Shown here: piece after piece, positions 1 to 10,804 of the stretch
Layout: every line of letters starts with the position of its first letter
How positions within the stretch are numbered: the first letter of the stretch is position 1
Assembly: GCF_001612615.1 (NCBI RefSeq)
Contig: NZ_BDAU01000025.1
Location: 44,624 to 108,623 of the forward strand
Reading direction: 5' to 3'
Source of the DNA: Nocardia amikacinitolerans NBRC 108937
GTDB lineage: Bacteria; Actinomycetota; Actinomycetes; Mycobacteriales; Mycobacteriaceae
Length of the DNA stretch: 64,000 bases
Notes under the pieces: model-generated
The model's input: only the letters and a program-made list of their open reading frames with translations
Databases searched by the model: none
Told to the model about the DNA's origin: nothing
Translations under genes and position numbers: made by a program

Positions 1-92
1 GCGTTGGTCAGCGTCGACTTGCCGGTGTTCGGCCTGCCGACGAAACAGACGAAACCGGAACGGAATTCGGTGGAGCCGGAGTTGTCAGCCAC
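1..92 (-). CDS. era: GTPase Era, N-terminal start only (partial)
   Basis: Only the first 30 or so codons lie in the window. They start at a GTG at 92 and run off the left edge. The N-terminus carries the P-loop motif GRPNTGKST (G1). Era is a KH-domain GTPase that binds 16S rRNA and acts in 30S subunit assembly. The start overlaps the stop of the upstream CDA-like gene by 8 bases, so the two are probably translationally coupled. The YbeY/CorC-like/CDA-like/Era order is the usual mycobacterial one. Identification rests on the P-loop and the synteny. Confidence 0.85.
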   Translation of the reverse strand, partial: MADNSGSTEFRSGFVCFVGRPNTGKSTLTN

Positions 93-444
93 CCTGCACC
101 TCGGCGCCCGCCGCGTCGTCGACGATGTCGAACACCGCGCCCGCGCGATCGGTGAAGATGATCCGCGCCTCGCCGGAGACCTCGCGCACCGCGGCGACAC
201 CGGCGTCGGAGAACCGGCCACCGACCACCACGGCCGCCTCGAAACCCTCGGCGCCGCTGGAGATCGCGGCAGCGACCGCGGCCTGCAACGCGGTCAGCCG
301 CAGCGCGTGCAGATCCACCTCGCCCGCCGCGTAGGTGCGGCCGTCGGTGTCGCGGATCGCCGCGCCGCCCGTCCCGCCGGTGCGGCCCATCGCGCCGCGC
401 GCCAGGGTCAGCAGTTTGGTGTCCTCGGCGTCCAGTTCAGTCAT
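85..444 (-). CDS. Cytidine deaminase-like fold protein, probably non-catalytic
   Basis: A 119-residue protein in the position held by Rv2365c in M. tuberculosis, between the CorC-like gene and era. Its size and layout resemble a cytidine deaminase: a short beta/alpha start, a segment DLHALRLTALQAAVAAA where the His-Ala-Glu motif should be, then a central strand. The catalytic Glu is Leu here, and there is no Pro-Cys-x-x-Cys zinc motif, so deaminase activity is unlikely. ATG 444 overlaps the TGA of the upstream gene as ATGACTGA, which favours it over the longer in-frame start at 474. Its role is unknown; the neighbours suggest ribosome maturation. Confidence 0.7.
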   Translation of the reverse strand: MTELDAEDTKLLTLARGAMGRTGGTGGAAIRDTDGRTYAAGEVDLHALRLTALQAAVAAAISSGAEGFEAAVVVGGRFSDAGVAAVREVSGEARIIFTDRAGAVFDIVDDAAGAEVQGG

Positions 445-1789
445 CGGTTGCTCCGTCCTCGTCCTTGTTGCCATTGCGCTTGCCGCCGTTGGATTTTGCG
501 CCCTCGGCCACCGCTGCGCCCGCTTTCTCGGATTTCTCCGCCGCCTTGCGCACCAGGACCGTGTTGACCCGCATCCGGCCGCGCGAATCCGGTCCGCCTT
601 CGGCGCGCAGCACCAGCCCGTGCACCACGATCTTCGAACCGGGCAGCGGCACCCTGCCGAGTTCGTGCGCGAGCAGACCGCCCACGGTGTCGACGTCCTC
701 GTCCTCGATCTGCATGCCGTAGAGCTCGCCGAGATCCTCCACCGACAAACGCGCCGACACCCGGAAGCGACCCTCGCCGAGTTCCTCGACCGGCGGTGTC
801 TCGTCCATGTCGTACTCGTCGGCGATCTCGCCGACGATCTCCTCGAGCACGTCCTCGATGGTCACCAGGCCCGCGATGCCGCCGTATTCGTCGACGAGCA
901 GCGCCATGTGGTTGCGGCGGCGCTGCATCTCGTCGAGCAGGTCGTCCAGCGGCTTGGAGTCCGGCATGAACACCGCGGGACGCATCACGTCGCGCACCCG
1001 CACCTTGCGGCTGCGGTCCGCGTACGGCACAAGATCTTTCAGGTAGACCACGCCGAGGATGTCGTCGACGTTCTCGCCGACCACCGGGATGCGGGAGTGG
1101 CCGCTGCGCACCGCGAGCGACATGGCCTGCGCCGCCGTCTTGTCCGCCTCGATCCACACCATCTCGGTGCGCGGCACCATCACCGCGCGGGCGGCGGTGT
1201 CGCCGAGTTCGAACACCGACTGGATCATGCGGCGTTCGTCGTCGGCCACCACGCCGCGCTCGCTGGCCATCTCGACGACCTCGCGCAGCTCGATCTCCGA
1301 GGCGAAGGGACCGTTGCGGAAACCCTTACCGGGGGTGATCGCGTTACCGATCAGGATCAGCAGCCTGCTGATCGGGCCGAGCAGCGCGCCGATGAATTGC
1401 AGCGGCAGCGCGGCGGCCAACGCCAGCGAGTAGGCGTGCTGGCGGCCGAGGGTGCGCGGGCCGACACCGATCACCACGTAGTCGACGAGCACCATCACCA
1501 CGGCGGTGATCACCAGCGCCCAGTTGTCGTTCCATATCCCGATGAGCGCCGCGGCGAGCAGCACTGTCGCGCCGATCTCGCACAGCACGCGCAGCAGCAC
1601 CATCAGGTTCACGTAGCGGGCGCGGTCGGCGATGATGCGGCTCAACCGCGCGGCGCCCGGCCGATCGGCGCGCACCATGTCGCCGAGGCGGGCCGGGGAG
1701 ATCGTGTTCAGCGCCGCGTCCACGCCGGCGAACAAGCCGCCCGCTGGCACCAGCAAGACGGCGAGCAGGATCAGGGTCGGTGAGCTCAC
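437..1789 (-). CDS. CNNM/CorC-HlyC family membrane protein with CBS pair
   Basis: A 450-residue protein. An N-terminal DUF21/CNNM membrane domain (several hydrophobic helices in roughly the first 170 residues) precedes a tandem CBS pair (around VMVPRTEMVWIEAD and VMRPAVFMPDSKPLDDLL). A C-terminal CorC_HlyC domain follows, then a Lys/Glu/Gly-rich tail. Members are linked to Mg2+/Co2+ transport or homeostasis at the plasma membrane; the substrate cannot be read from sequence. GTG 1789 is chosen because it overlaps the ybeY TGA (GTGA) and starts directly at the first hydrophobic helix. The longer open frame to 2065 is Arg-rich shadow sequence over ybeY. This is the Rv2366c position. Confidence 0.85.
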   Translation of the reverse strand: MSSPTLILLAVLLVPAGGLFAGVDAALNTISPARLGDMVRADRPGAARLSRIIADRARYVNLMVLLRVLCEIGATVLLAAALIGIWNDNWALVITAVVMVLVDYVVIGVGPRTLGRQHAYSLALAAALPLQFIGALLGPISRLLILIGNAITPGKGFRNGPFASEIELREVVEMASERGVVADDERRMIQSVFELGDTAARAVMVPRTEMVWIEADKTAAQAMSLAVRSGHSRIPVVGENVDDILGVVYLKDLVPYADRSRKVRVRDVMRPAVFMPDSKPLDDLLDEMQRRRNHMALLVDEYGGIAGLVTIEDVLEEIVGEIADEYDMDETPPVEELGEGRFRVSARLSVEDLGELYGMQIEDEDVDTVGGLLAHELGRVPLPGSKIVVHGLVLRAEGGPDSRGRMRVNTVLVRKAAEKSEKAGAAVAEGAKSNGGKRNGNKDEDGATDD

Positions 1790-2340
1790 GCCGGACCCAG
1801 CGCGTCTCCGGGTCCGGTGAAGCCGGCCTTGCCGAGCAGGCGGGCGTCGCGCTCGGCGAGTTCGGCGCGCCGCCGTGCCTCGCGCAGGCTCTCGTACCAC
1901 TCCTCGAGCAGCCGGGCCTGGAGCGCGAACATCTCCTTCTCCTCCTCCGGCTCCGCGTGGTCGTAGCCGAGCAGGTGCAGCACGCCGTGCACGGTGAGCA
2001 ACGCGAGCTCGTGCTCGAGCGAATGCCCCGCCTTGCGCGCCTGCGCCGCCGCGAACTCCGGACACAGCACGATGTCGCCGAGCATCGACGGGCCCGGCTC
2101 GGGGCTGTCCGGCCGACCGCCCGGCTCGAGCTCGTCCATCGGGAACGACATCACATCGGTGGGACCTGGCAGGTCCATCCAGCGCATGTGCAGGTCGGCC
2201 ATGGTGTCGAGATCGACGAGCACCATCGACAGCTCGGCCGCCGGATGGACGTCCATCCGGGCGATCACGAACCGCGCAACACTGACCAGGTCTTCTTCGG
2301 GTACGTCGATACCCGACTCGTTGGCGATCTCGATGCTCAC
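1786..2340 (-). CDS. ybeY: Endoribonuclease YbeY (16S rRNA 3' end maturation)
   Basis: A 184-residue single-domain zinc RNase. The signature HGVLHLLGYDH (H-x3-H-x5-H) holds the three zinc-binding histidines, and the family segment TDVMSFPMDE lies upstream. It works in 16S rRNA 3' processing and ribosome quality control. The start is GTG 2340. Its stop overlaps the start of the CorC-like gene. Unlike the tight phoH-ybeY junction I recall in mycobacteria, 241 bases with a strong hairpin separate it from phoH, so it may have its own promoter. Confidence 0.93.
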   Translation of the reverse strand: MSIEIANESGIDVPEEDLVSVARFVIARMDVHPAAELSMVLVDLDTMADLHMRWMDLPGPTDVMSFPMDELEPGGRPDSPEPGPSMLGDIVLCPEFAAAQARKAGHSLEHELALLTVHGVLHLLGYDHAEPEEEKEMFALQARLLEEWYESLREARRRAELAERDARLLGKAGFTGPGDALGPA

Positions 2341-2526
2341 CTGAACAGCCTATTAGACGCAGCCGGACGCAGTTCGCCCGCAGCCCCGCGCATGCCGGAG
2401 CGAAAGGCGGACCAGCACCGACCGAAGGCCACCGTCATCCCGCCAGACCAACCGAAGGCGACCTTCATCCGATCTGTGTGCCCGGTGACCGAGGGTGATG
2501 TTCATGGCGGTGGGTCGACTGACGTG

Positions 2527-2556
2527 ACCGGCCGCCGATGAAGGTCGGCGGCCGGT
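2527..2556 (-). terminator. Perfect 12-bp hairpin downstream of phoH
   Basis: Arms 2527-2538 and 2545-2556 are perfectly complementary (ACCGGCCGCCGA with loop TGAAGG). They lie 26 bases past the phoH stop and ahead of ybeY. There is no T tract on either side. It is probably an actinobacterial-type terminator separating phoH from the ybeY-era unit. The rest of 2341-2581 shows a near-direct repeat (GAAGGCCACCGTCATCC / GAAGGCGACCTTCATCC) but no gene. Confidence 0.6.
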
Positions 2557-2581
2557 GCGATCGGCTGGGTGTGTGCGACGG

Positions 2582-4762
<2,181 letters not shown>

Positions 4763-4852
4763 AAGTGGTTACAGCCTGCTTTCCGGTCTCGACTGCCTGG
4801 GGAATGACAAAAGTTTAACGCGCCCCACCGACAGCGCACAGTGAATAAACGG

Positions 4853-5785
4853 CTACCGATGCGGCGGCCATTCCCGCCGTGTGCTGGATATTCCCCCGTG
4901 GCCGTCGGACCAATCCTCGGCGAAGTCACGGAAGCGTCGCACCGCGTCCGACGGCGCCGCGGCGGCCGACCAGATCAGCCCCACCTCGCGCCACGCGCCC
5001 TCGTCGGCCAGCGGAACCAGCGCCAGGCCCGAGCGCGCGGCGGAGGGTGCGGGATCCGCCAGTGGGAGCAACGCGACGCCGAGCCCCGCCGAGACCAGTC
5101 CGGTGACGGTGACCAGGTCGCTCGCCTCGAAGGCGACGCGCGGGCGGATGTCCGCGGCCGCGCACAGTTCGTCGAAGATGCGCCGCATGCCGAACCCGGG
5201 ATGCATGGTGATGAACTCGGCGCCGCCGAGGTCGGCGAGGCGAACCTGTCTGCGCGCGGCCAGCCGGTGCTCGGCGGGCACGGCGAGGACCAGCGGCTGG
5301 CGCAGCAGGCCGCGCCAGCCGAGGCCGGGCGCGGACGGGCGCGGCGAGACGACGGCGAGGTCGGCCGCGCCGTCGAGAACCTGGCGGGTGATCTTCTCGG
5401 CGGCGCCTTGGCGCAACGTCACGGTGACTCGGCCCGCGTTGCGCCGGAAACCGGCGATCAACTGCGGCACCAGCCAGCCGCCGAAGGAATGCAGGAACGA
5501 CAGCCGCACCACGCCGCGCGCGGGATTGGCGAGATCGGCGACGGCTTGGCCCGCGGCGTCGAGTTCGGCCTGCGCGCGGCGCGCGTGTTCGTAATAGACG
5601 CGGCCGAATTCGTTGAGCGCGATCCGCTTTCCGCGCCGGTCGAACAATTCCGCACCGAGCCTGCGCTCCAGCCTGGCGAGCATCCGCGAGAGCGTCGGCT
5701 GGGCGATGTGCAGGCGTTCCGCGGCCGCGCTCATCCGTTCGAGTTCCGCGAGTGTCGTGAACCACTGCAAATCTTCGCCGAGCAC
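4853..5785 (-). CDS. LysR-family transcriptional regulator
   Basis: A 310-residue protein with an N-terminal winged helix-turn-helix (AERLHIAQPTLSRMLARLE) and a LysR substrate-binding domain (about residues 90-300). It is transcribed divergently from the MFS gene, the usual target arrangement for LysR proteins. GTG 5785 is preceded by GGGAGG at good spacing. The extra hydrophilic C-terminus (DFAEDWSDGH onward) is not part of the family fold. The effector is unknown. Confidence 0.88.
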   Translation of the reverse strand: MLGEDLQWFTTLAELERMSAAAERLHIAQPTLSRMLARLERRLGAELFDRRGKRIALNEFGRVYYEHARRAQAELDAAGQAVADLANPARGVVRLSFLHSFGGWLVPQLIAGFRRNAGRVTVTLRQGAAEKITRQVLDGAADLAVVSPRPSAPGLGWRGLLRQPLVLAVPAEHRLAARRQVRLADLGGAEFITMHPGFGMRRIFDELCAAADIRPRVAFEASDLVTVTGLVSAGLGVALLPLADPAPSAARSGLALVPLADEGAWREVGLIWSAAAAPSDAVRRFRDFAEDWSDGHGGISSTRREWPPHR

Positions 5786-5801
5786 CTCGCTGCCTCCCTA
5801 T

Positions 5802-5816
5802 ATGCATCTACTGCAT
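5802..5816. promoter_or_regulatory. Candidate LysR box in the LysR/MFS divergent promoter
   Basis: The perfect inverted repeat ATGCA-TCTAC-TGCAT fits the T-N11-A pattern bound by LysR proteins. It lies 17 bases before the regulator start in the 99-base divergent spacer. Control of both genes from here is inferred. Confidence 0.5.
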
Positions 5817-5884
5817 CAAGCCCCTGTTCATTATTCATTTCCTTTCGGAAGTGGCGGTGGCAATGCTGAGAACAGGAGGTAGCC

Positions 5885-7108
5885 ATGACCGGCACGGCAA
5901 GCACCATCGAGCGACGCACGAGCGACGCGGCACACGACCGCCGGATCACCGTTGCGCTGTTCGCGGCCGGGCTCACCACCTTCGCCTCGATGTACAACGC
6001 GCAGGCGCTGCTGCCCAGCCTGTCCGCGGCGTTCGGCGCGACTCCCGCCCGCGCGGCGCTGGCGGTCTCGCTCACCACCGGCTGTCTCGCGCTGGCCATC
6101 GTGCCGGTGAGCGCGCTGTCCAGCCGGATCGGCAGGACCAAGGTGATGATCGGTTCGGCGGCGGCCTCCGCTGTCGTCGGCCTGCTGATTCCGTTCAGTC
6201 CCTCGCTCGACGCGCTGCTCGCCGGGCGGGCGTTGCAGGGCGTCGCGCTGGCCGGGGTGCCCGCGGTGGCGATGGCGTATCTGGCCGAGGAGATCGGCGC
6301 CGAAGGGCTCGGCGCCGCGATGGGCGTGTACGTCGCGGGCACCACGATCGGCGGCCTGGCCGGGCGCCTGATTCCCTCGTTCACGCTCGACGTGGCGTCC
6401 TGGCGCTGGGCAGCGGCGGCGGTCGGCGTTGCCGCAGCGGCATGCACGGTGTGGTTCGTCCGGCTGCTGCCGCCCTCGCGCGGTTTCGTCGCACGGCCCG
6501 CCGGATTGCGCACGGTCCTCGGCGATCTCGGGCAGCAGCTGCGACACCGCCGATTGCTCGCGCTGTTCGGCTTGGCCTTCGTCCTGATGGGCGGCTTCGT
6601 CTCGATCTACAACTTCCTCGGCTACCGGCTCACCCAGCACCCGTTCGAATTGCCCGCGGCGGTGGCGGGTTCGGTGTTCCTGCTGTATTTGGCGGGCACC
6701 GTGACCTCGGCTTGGGGCGGTCGCCTCGCCGACCGCGTCGGCAGGCAGCGGATGCTGACCGCGTCGATGGCGGTGATGGGCGTCGGACTGGCGGTGAGCG
6801 TGCCGGATCGGCTCGGCTGCGTCGTCGCGGGCGTATTGCTCTACACCGCGGGCTTTTTCGCCGCGCACACGGTCGCGAGCGCGTGGGTCGGCACGCTGGC
6901 CCGCGGCAATCGCGGGGCGGCCTCGTCGCTGTATCTGTTCTTCTACTACCTCGGCAGCGCGGTCGTCGGCGGGCTGTCCGGTCTGGCCTTCGCGCACGCG
7001 GGCTGGGTGGGCCTGGTCGGAACCGTCGGCGCGTTGCTCGCGGCGGGGGCGATCCTGTTCGCCGTCGCGTCGATCCGCTCGCGCGACGGCGTTCCGTCCG
7101 CCGGGTAG
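5885..7108 (+). CDS. MFS transporter (YnfM/AraJ-like)
   Basis: A 407-residue polytopic membrane protein with twelve predicted helices. It has an MFS motif between helices 2 and 3 (SSRIGRTKVMIG) and a related one in the second half (GRLADRVGRQRM). It probably exports small molecules or drugs, energised by protons. The start ATG follows AGGAGGTAGCC. Divergent from the LysR gene and probably controlled by it. Ends 7 bases before the convergent rsmE stop. Confidence 0.85.
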   Translation: MTGTASTIERRTSDAAHDRRITVALFAAGLTTFASMYNAQALLPSLSAAFGATPARAALAVSLTTGCLALAIVPVSALSSRIGRTKVMIGSAAASAVVGLLIPFSPSLDALLAGRALQGVALAGVPAVAMAYLAEEIGAEGLGAAMGVYVAGTTIGGLAGRLIPSFTLDVASWRWAAAAVGVAAAACTVWFVRLLPPSRGFVARPAGLRTVLGDLGQQLRHRRLLALFGLAFVLMGGFVSIYNFLGYRLTQHPFELPAAVAGSVFLLYLAGTVTSAWGGRLADRVGRQRMLTASMAVMGVGLAVSVPDRLGCVVAGVLLYTAGFFAAHTVASAWVGTLARGNRGAASSLYLFFYYLGSAVVGGLSGLAFAHAGWVGLVGTVGALLAAGAILFAVASIRSRDGVPSAG

Positions 7109-7115
7109 CGGTCGG

Positions 7116-7856
7116 CTACCAGCGCGGCGTCAACGCGCCCAGCGCGCCGAGCGCGACCGCGGCCGCCGTCGACGTCCGCAGCACCGTCGGCCCGAGCAGC
7201 ACGACATCGGCTCCCGCCGCGGCGAGTTCGGTGAGCTCGGCATCGTCGAGTCCGCCTTCCGGGCCCACGATCAGCACCACCTCCGGCGCCTCGCCGAACG
7301 GCAGCTCGGTGAAACGGCCGCCGCCGGATTCGTGCAGCGCCGCGACGATCGCGCCCTCGGCCTTGGCCTTTCGGACCAGCTCGAGCAGATCGCGGGTGCG
7401 GTGCAGATCGGCGACCTCGGGAATGTAGGCGCGGCGGGACTGGCGGGCCGCCGAGCGTGCCGCGGCACGCCACTTGTCGACGGCCTTGGCGGCCTTGCCC
7501 TCCCAGTTGGCCACGCAACGAGCGGCCTGCCACGGCACGATGACATCGGCGCCCGCCTCGGTCATCAGCTCGACGGCCAGCTCCGAGCGGTCCGACTTCG
7601 GCAGCGCCTGCACCACCGTGACGCGCGGCGAAACCGGTTGCGCCACGGTCTTGCCGAGCACTCTCAGGTCGAGCCGGTCGCGCTGGGCTGCGACGACCTC
7701 CGATTCGGCGAGCACACCGCGTCCGTCGGACAGGGTGATCGGCTCGCCGACCCGGATGCGCCGCACGGTCGCGGCGTGCCGTCCCTCCGGACCGTCGAGC
7801 ACCGCGATCGCGCCGGGCTCGGGAATGTCGTCGAGGTAGAAGACCGTGGCGGCCAA
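7116..7856 (-). CDS. rsmE: 16S rRNA (uracil1498-N3)-methyltransferase RsmE
   Basis: A 246-residue SPOUT-family methyltransferase. The SAM-binding knot motif VGPEGGLDDAEL and the LGPTVLRTSTAA segment near the C-terminus are family hallmarks; the N-terminal PUA-like domain binds RNA. It methylates U1498 of 16S rRNA. It starts with TTG four bases after the dnaJ2 stop, so the two genes are coupled (the Rv2372c-Rv2373c order). Confidence 0.93.
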   Translation of the reverse strand: MAATVFYLDDIPEPGAIAVLDGPEGRHAATVRRIRVGEPITLSDGRGVLAESEVVAAQRDRLDLRVLGKTVAQPVSPRVTVVQALPKSDRSELAVELMTEAGADVIVPWQAARCVANWEGKAAKAVDKWRAAARSAARQSRRAYIPEVADLHRTRDLLELVRKAKAEGAIVAALHESGGGRFTELPFGEAPEVVLIVGPEGGLDDAELTELAAAGADVVLLGPTVLRTSTAAAVALGALGALTPRW

Positions 7857-7860
7857 CGGC

Positions 7861-9018
7861 TCAGCGCCCGCTGAACGAGGCGCGCAGCCGCGCGAACAGG
7901 CCGCTGTTGTGCTCGGACTGCGCTGTCATCACCTCAGCGCGGTCGCGCTCGCGCAGGCCCTTGTACTTGCGAAGCAGTTCGGTCTGCTTGCCGTCCAACT
8001 TGGTCGGCACCACGATGTCCAGGTGCGCGATCAGGTCGCCGCGGGCGCCCGAGCGCAGCCGAGGCATGCCGTGGCCGCGCAGCACGGAGACTTCGTTGGG
8101 CTGGGTGCCGGGGGCGATGGTCAGCTCCGTCGGGCCGTCCAGGATCGTGTCGATGACCACGGTCGTGCCGAGCGCGGCGTCCACCATCGGCACCCGGATG
8201 GTGCAGTGCAGGTCGTCGCCGTCGCGGACGAACACGTCGTGCGGCTGCTCCACGATCTCCACGTACAGATCGCCCGCGTGGCCGCCGCCGGGACCGACCT
8301 CGCCCTGCGCCGCGAGCCGGACGCGCATGCCGTTGGCGACGCCCGCCGGGATGGGCGCGGCGATCTCGCGACGGGCGCGAACCCGGCCGTCGCCGCCGCA
8401 CTTGTGGCATGGGTCGGGGATGGTCTCGCCCGCGCCGCGGCAGGTCGGGCACGGCCGCGAAGTGAGCACCTGGCCGAGGAACGAGCGCTGCACGGACTGG
8501 ACTTCGCCTGCGCCGCCGCAGGTTTCGCAGCGCACCGGCTTGGAGTTGCCGTTGGTGCCCGCGCCGTGGCAGTTGTCACAGAGGATGGCGGTGTCGACGG
8601 TCAGGTGCTTGGTCACGCCCACCGCGCACTCGGCGAGGCTGAGGCGGGTGCGCAGCAGCGAGTCGGCGCCGGGCTGCACCCGGCCGCGCGGCTTGCGCTG
8701 ACCGCCGCCCGCGCCGCTCATGCCGCCGAAGAACGCCTCGAACACGTCGCCGAGGCCGCCGAAGCCCGCGCCGGAGAAGCCTGCGCCGCCCGCCCCCGCG
8801 GACTCGAGCGGGTCGCCGCCCATGTCGACGATCCGGCGCTTCTCCGGATCGGAGAGCACCTCGTAGGCCGCCGACACGTCCTTGAACTTGGCCTGGGCGG
8901 CCTCGTCGGGGTTGACGTCCGGGTGGAGTTCGCGGGCCAGCTTGCGGTAGGCGCGCTTGATCTCCTGGTCGGTCGCGTTCTTCGCGACGCCGAGCAGTCC
9001 GTAGTAGTCCCGTGCCAC
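7861..9018 (-). CDS. dnaJ2: Molecular chaperone DnaJ (type I, second copy DnaJ2)
   Basis: A 385-residue Hsp40. The J-domain has the HPD motif (RELHPDVNPDE), followed by a Gly/Phe-rich linker (residues 75-110). Four zinc-finger CxxCxGxG repeats follow (CDNCHGAG, CETCGGAG, CPTCRGAG, CHKCGGDG), then the C-terminal substrate-binding domains. It stimulates DnaK ATPase. The GTG start is 140 bases downstream of hrcA, and the hrcA-dnaJ2 order is conserved in mycolata. The other DnaJ, usually beside dnaK, is not in this window. Confidence 0.95.
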   Translation of the reverse strand: MARDYYGLLGVAKNATDQEIKRAYRKLARELHPDVNPDEAAQAKFKDVSAAYEVLSDPEKRRIVDMGGDPLESAGAGGAGFSGAGFGGLGDVFEAFFGGMSGAGGGQRKPRGRVQPGADSLLRTRLSLAECAVGVTKHLTVDTAILCDNCHGAGTNGNSKPVRCETCGGAGEVQSVQRSFLGQVLTSRPCPTCRGAGETIPDPCHKCGGDGRVRARREIAAPIPAGVANGMRVRLAAQGEVGPGGGHAGDLYVEIVEQPHDVFVRDGDDLHCTIRVPMVDAALGTTVVIDTILDGPTELTIAPGTQPNEVSVLRGHGMPRLRSGARGDLIAHLDIVVPTKLDGKQTELLRKYKGLRERDRAEVMTAQSEHNSGLFARLRASFSGR

Positions 9019-9158
9019 TTGAGTTCTCTAGTCCTTGGTCGCTGTGACTCGCCTGTGCCGCTCCAACCGAATGACGACACCGTCGGCATTAGTCGGATGC
9101 ACTCAACTTTATCCGGCCAGAGGTTCGAGGGTAGCAGCGCCGTTGGCACGGTTCGGCG

Positions 9159-10190
9159 TCAGCGCTCGGCCAGCACCTCGCCGATGTAGCGCGCGACGGC
9201 CGCGACCGAGGCGATGGTGCCCGGATAGTCCATCCGGGTCGGGCCGAGCACGCCCATGCCGCCGAGCACCGCGCCCTCGACGCCGTAACCGGTGGAGACC
9301 ACCGATGTACTGCGCATCTGCTCGACCTGGGTCTCCTCGCCGATCCGCACCGTCACCGTGCCGGGGTGCTGCGCCGCCGCAAGCAGTTTGAGCACGATCA
9401 CCTGCTCCTCCAGCGCCTCGAGCACCTGACGCAGCGAGCCGGGCAGACCGAAATCGGCGGCGTTGCGGGTGAGGTTCGCGGTGCCGCCGAGCACCAGCCG
9501 CTCCTCTGGATGTTCGACCAGGGTCTCCACCAGCACGGTCGACACCCGGATCAGTACGTCGCGCAGCTGGAGCGGGGCGCGCTCGGGGAGTTCGGCGACC
9601 GCGGCCGAGGCGGCGGCAAGGCGCTTGCCGTCCATTGCGCCGCCGAGCATGGCGCGCAGCGCGGCCAGGTCCTCGTCGTCGATCACCGCGCCGAGCTCGA
9701 CCAGGCGCTGATCGACCCGGCCGGTGTCGGTGATCACCACGAGCAGCAGCCGCGCGGGATTCAGCGCGACGACCTCGATGTGGCGCACCGTCGACGCCGA
9801 CACGGTCGGGTACTGCACCACCGCGACCTGCCTCGTCAGCTGGGCGAGCAGCCGAACGCCGCGGCGCAGCACGTCGTCGAGATCCACGCCGGACTCCAGG
9901 AACTCCATGATCGCGCGCCGCTCGGCGGGCGAGAGCGGCTTCACTTCGGAGATCCGGTCGACGAACTGCCGGTAGCCCTTGTCGGTGGGGATGCGCCCGG
10001 AGCTGGTGTGCGGCTGGGTGATGTAACCCTCGGCCTCGAGCACCGCCATGTCGTTGCGGACCGTCGCGCTGGAGACACCCAGATTGTGCCGCTCCACCAG
10101 GGTTTTCGAGCCGATCGGTTCCTTGGTGGCGACATAGTCCGCGACGATCGCGCGCAGGACCTCGAAGCGCCGATCCTCGGTGCTCGACAT
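9159..10190 (-). CDS. hrcA: Heat-inducible transcriptional repressor HrcA
   Basis: A 343-residue repressor with an N-terminal winged helix (LGVSSATVRNDMAVLEAEGYI, followed by SSGRIPTDKGYR). The HrcA GAF-like domain follows (GLPGSLRQVLEALEEQ, LGPTRMDYPGTIASVAAVARYI). It represses chaperonin genes through CIRCE operators; I see no CIRCE element in this window. ATG 10190 is preceded by a GAGGAGG-type ribosome site. The longer open frame to 10790 is shadow sequence. First gene of the hrcA-dnaJ2-rsmE unit. Confidence 0.95.
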   Translation of the reverse strand: MSSTEDRRFEVLRAIVADYVATKEPIGSKTLVERHNLGVSSATVRNDMAVLEAEGYITQPHTSSGRIPTDKGYRQFVDRISEVKPLSPAERRAIMEFLESGVDLDDVLRRGVRLLAQLTRQVAVVQYPTVSASTVRHIEVVALNPARLLLVVITDTGRVDQRLVELGAVIDDEDLAALRAMLGGAMDGKRLAAASAAVAELPERAPLQLRDVLIRVSTVLVETLVEHPEERLVLGGTANLTRNAADFGLPGSLRQVLEALEEQVIVLKLLAAAQHPGTVTVRIGEETQVEQMRSTSVVSTGYGVEGAVLGGMGVLGPTRMDYPGTIASVAAVARYIGEVLAER

Positions 10191-10444
10191 CGGCCCCACC
10201 TCCTCGCCTTCTAGATACGCCGCGGGCCCGCCGACGCATTCGGGGGCGCGTGAAACGCCGCGGCCGCCCGGTCGTCTGAGTATCCAGTTTAGTTGCCGAC
10301 CCGCCAATCGCCCGTCCCGCGGGCGCGTGACAGGGTCGCAGGCAGGCATTCTCGGCGAAGATGTCGCGAACCGCAACGGGCACGGCCGATCCGCCCGGGC
10401 ACCCGCGCCGGGCATCGGGCGGCAGCGCCACCGGTTCGCAGCCC

Positions 10445-10660
10445 TCAGCGGCTGTCGAAGCCTCTGGCGCGCTTGCCCGCCAAGGCGTCGAGCCCGAGCA
10501 TGGCGAGCAGGGACTCGCAATCGGCGGCATCGTGGGCGTATCCGGCGACCGTGCGCGCGGCGATGGCGTGCTGGCGTGCGTTTTCCGCCTTTTCGGCGGC
10601 CCTGGCCTCGGCGAATTCGCCATGAACCGGAAATTGATCGATGTCTCGTGCCTGTGGCAT
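10445..10660 (-). CDS. Small conserved hypothetical protein (71 aa)
   Basis: A 71-residue, Ala-rich, probably helical protein with no signal peptide, beginning MPQARDIDQFPVHGEF. ATG 10660 follows GAGGAG at good spacing, favouring it over the in-frame start at 10759. It is transcribed divergently from the frameshifted NAD(P)-binding gene. I do not recognise a family. It might be a real small actinobacterial protein because its start signals are good. Confidence 0.55.
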   Translation of the reverse strand: MPQARDIDQFPVHGEFAEARAAEKAENARQHAIAARTVAGYAHDAADCESLLAMLGLDALAGKRARGFDSR

Positions 10661-10804
10661 AGGACTCCTCGGTGTCGAGCCGGAGCCTACGCGGCTTATC
10701 GAGTCTGCGATAGTCCGCACAACAGGACGTTCCCGGACACGTGTCACACCTCGGGTCACCGCATCGTCGTCTCGGCGTAGCTATCGACATGGAGGAGTCA
10801 CCGG

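Noticed and set aside
2402..2480. Near-direct repeat GAAGGC(C/G)ACC(G/T)TCATCC as a regulatory RNA
   Set aside because: Only two imperfect units, no conserved secondary structure recognisable by eye.
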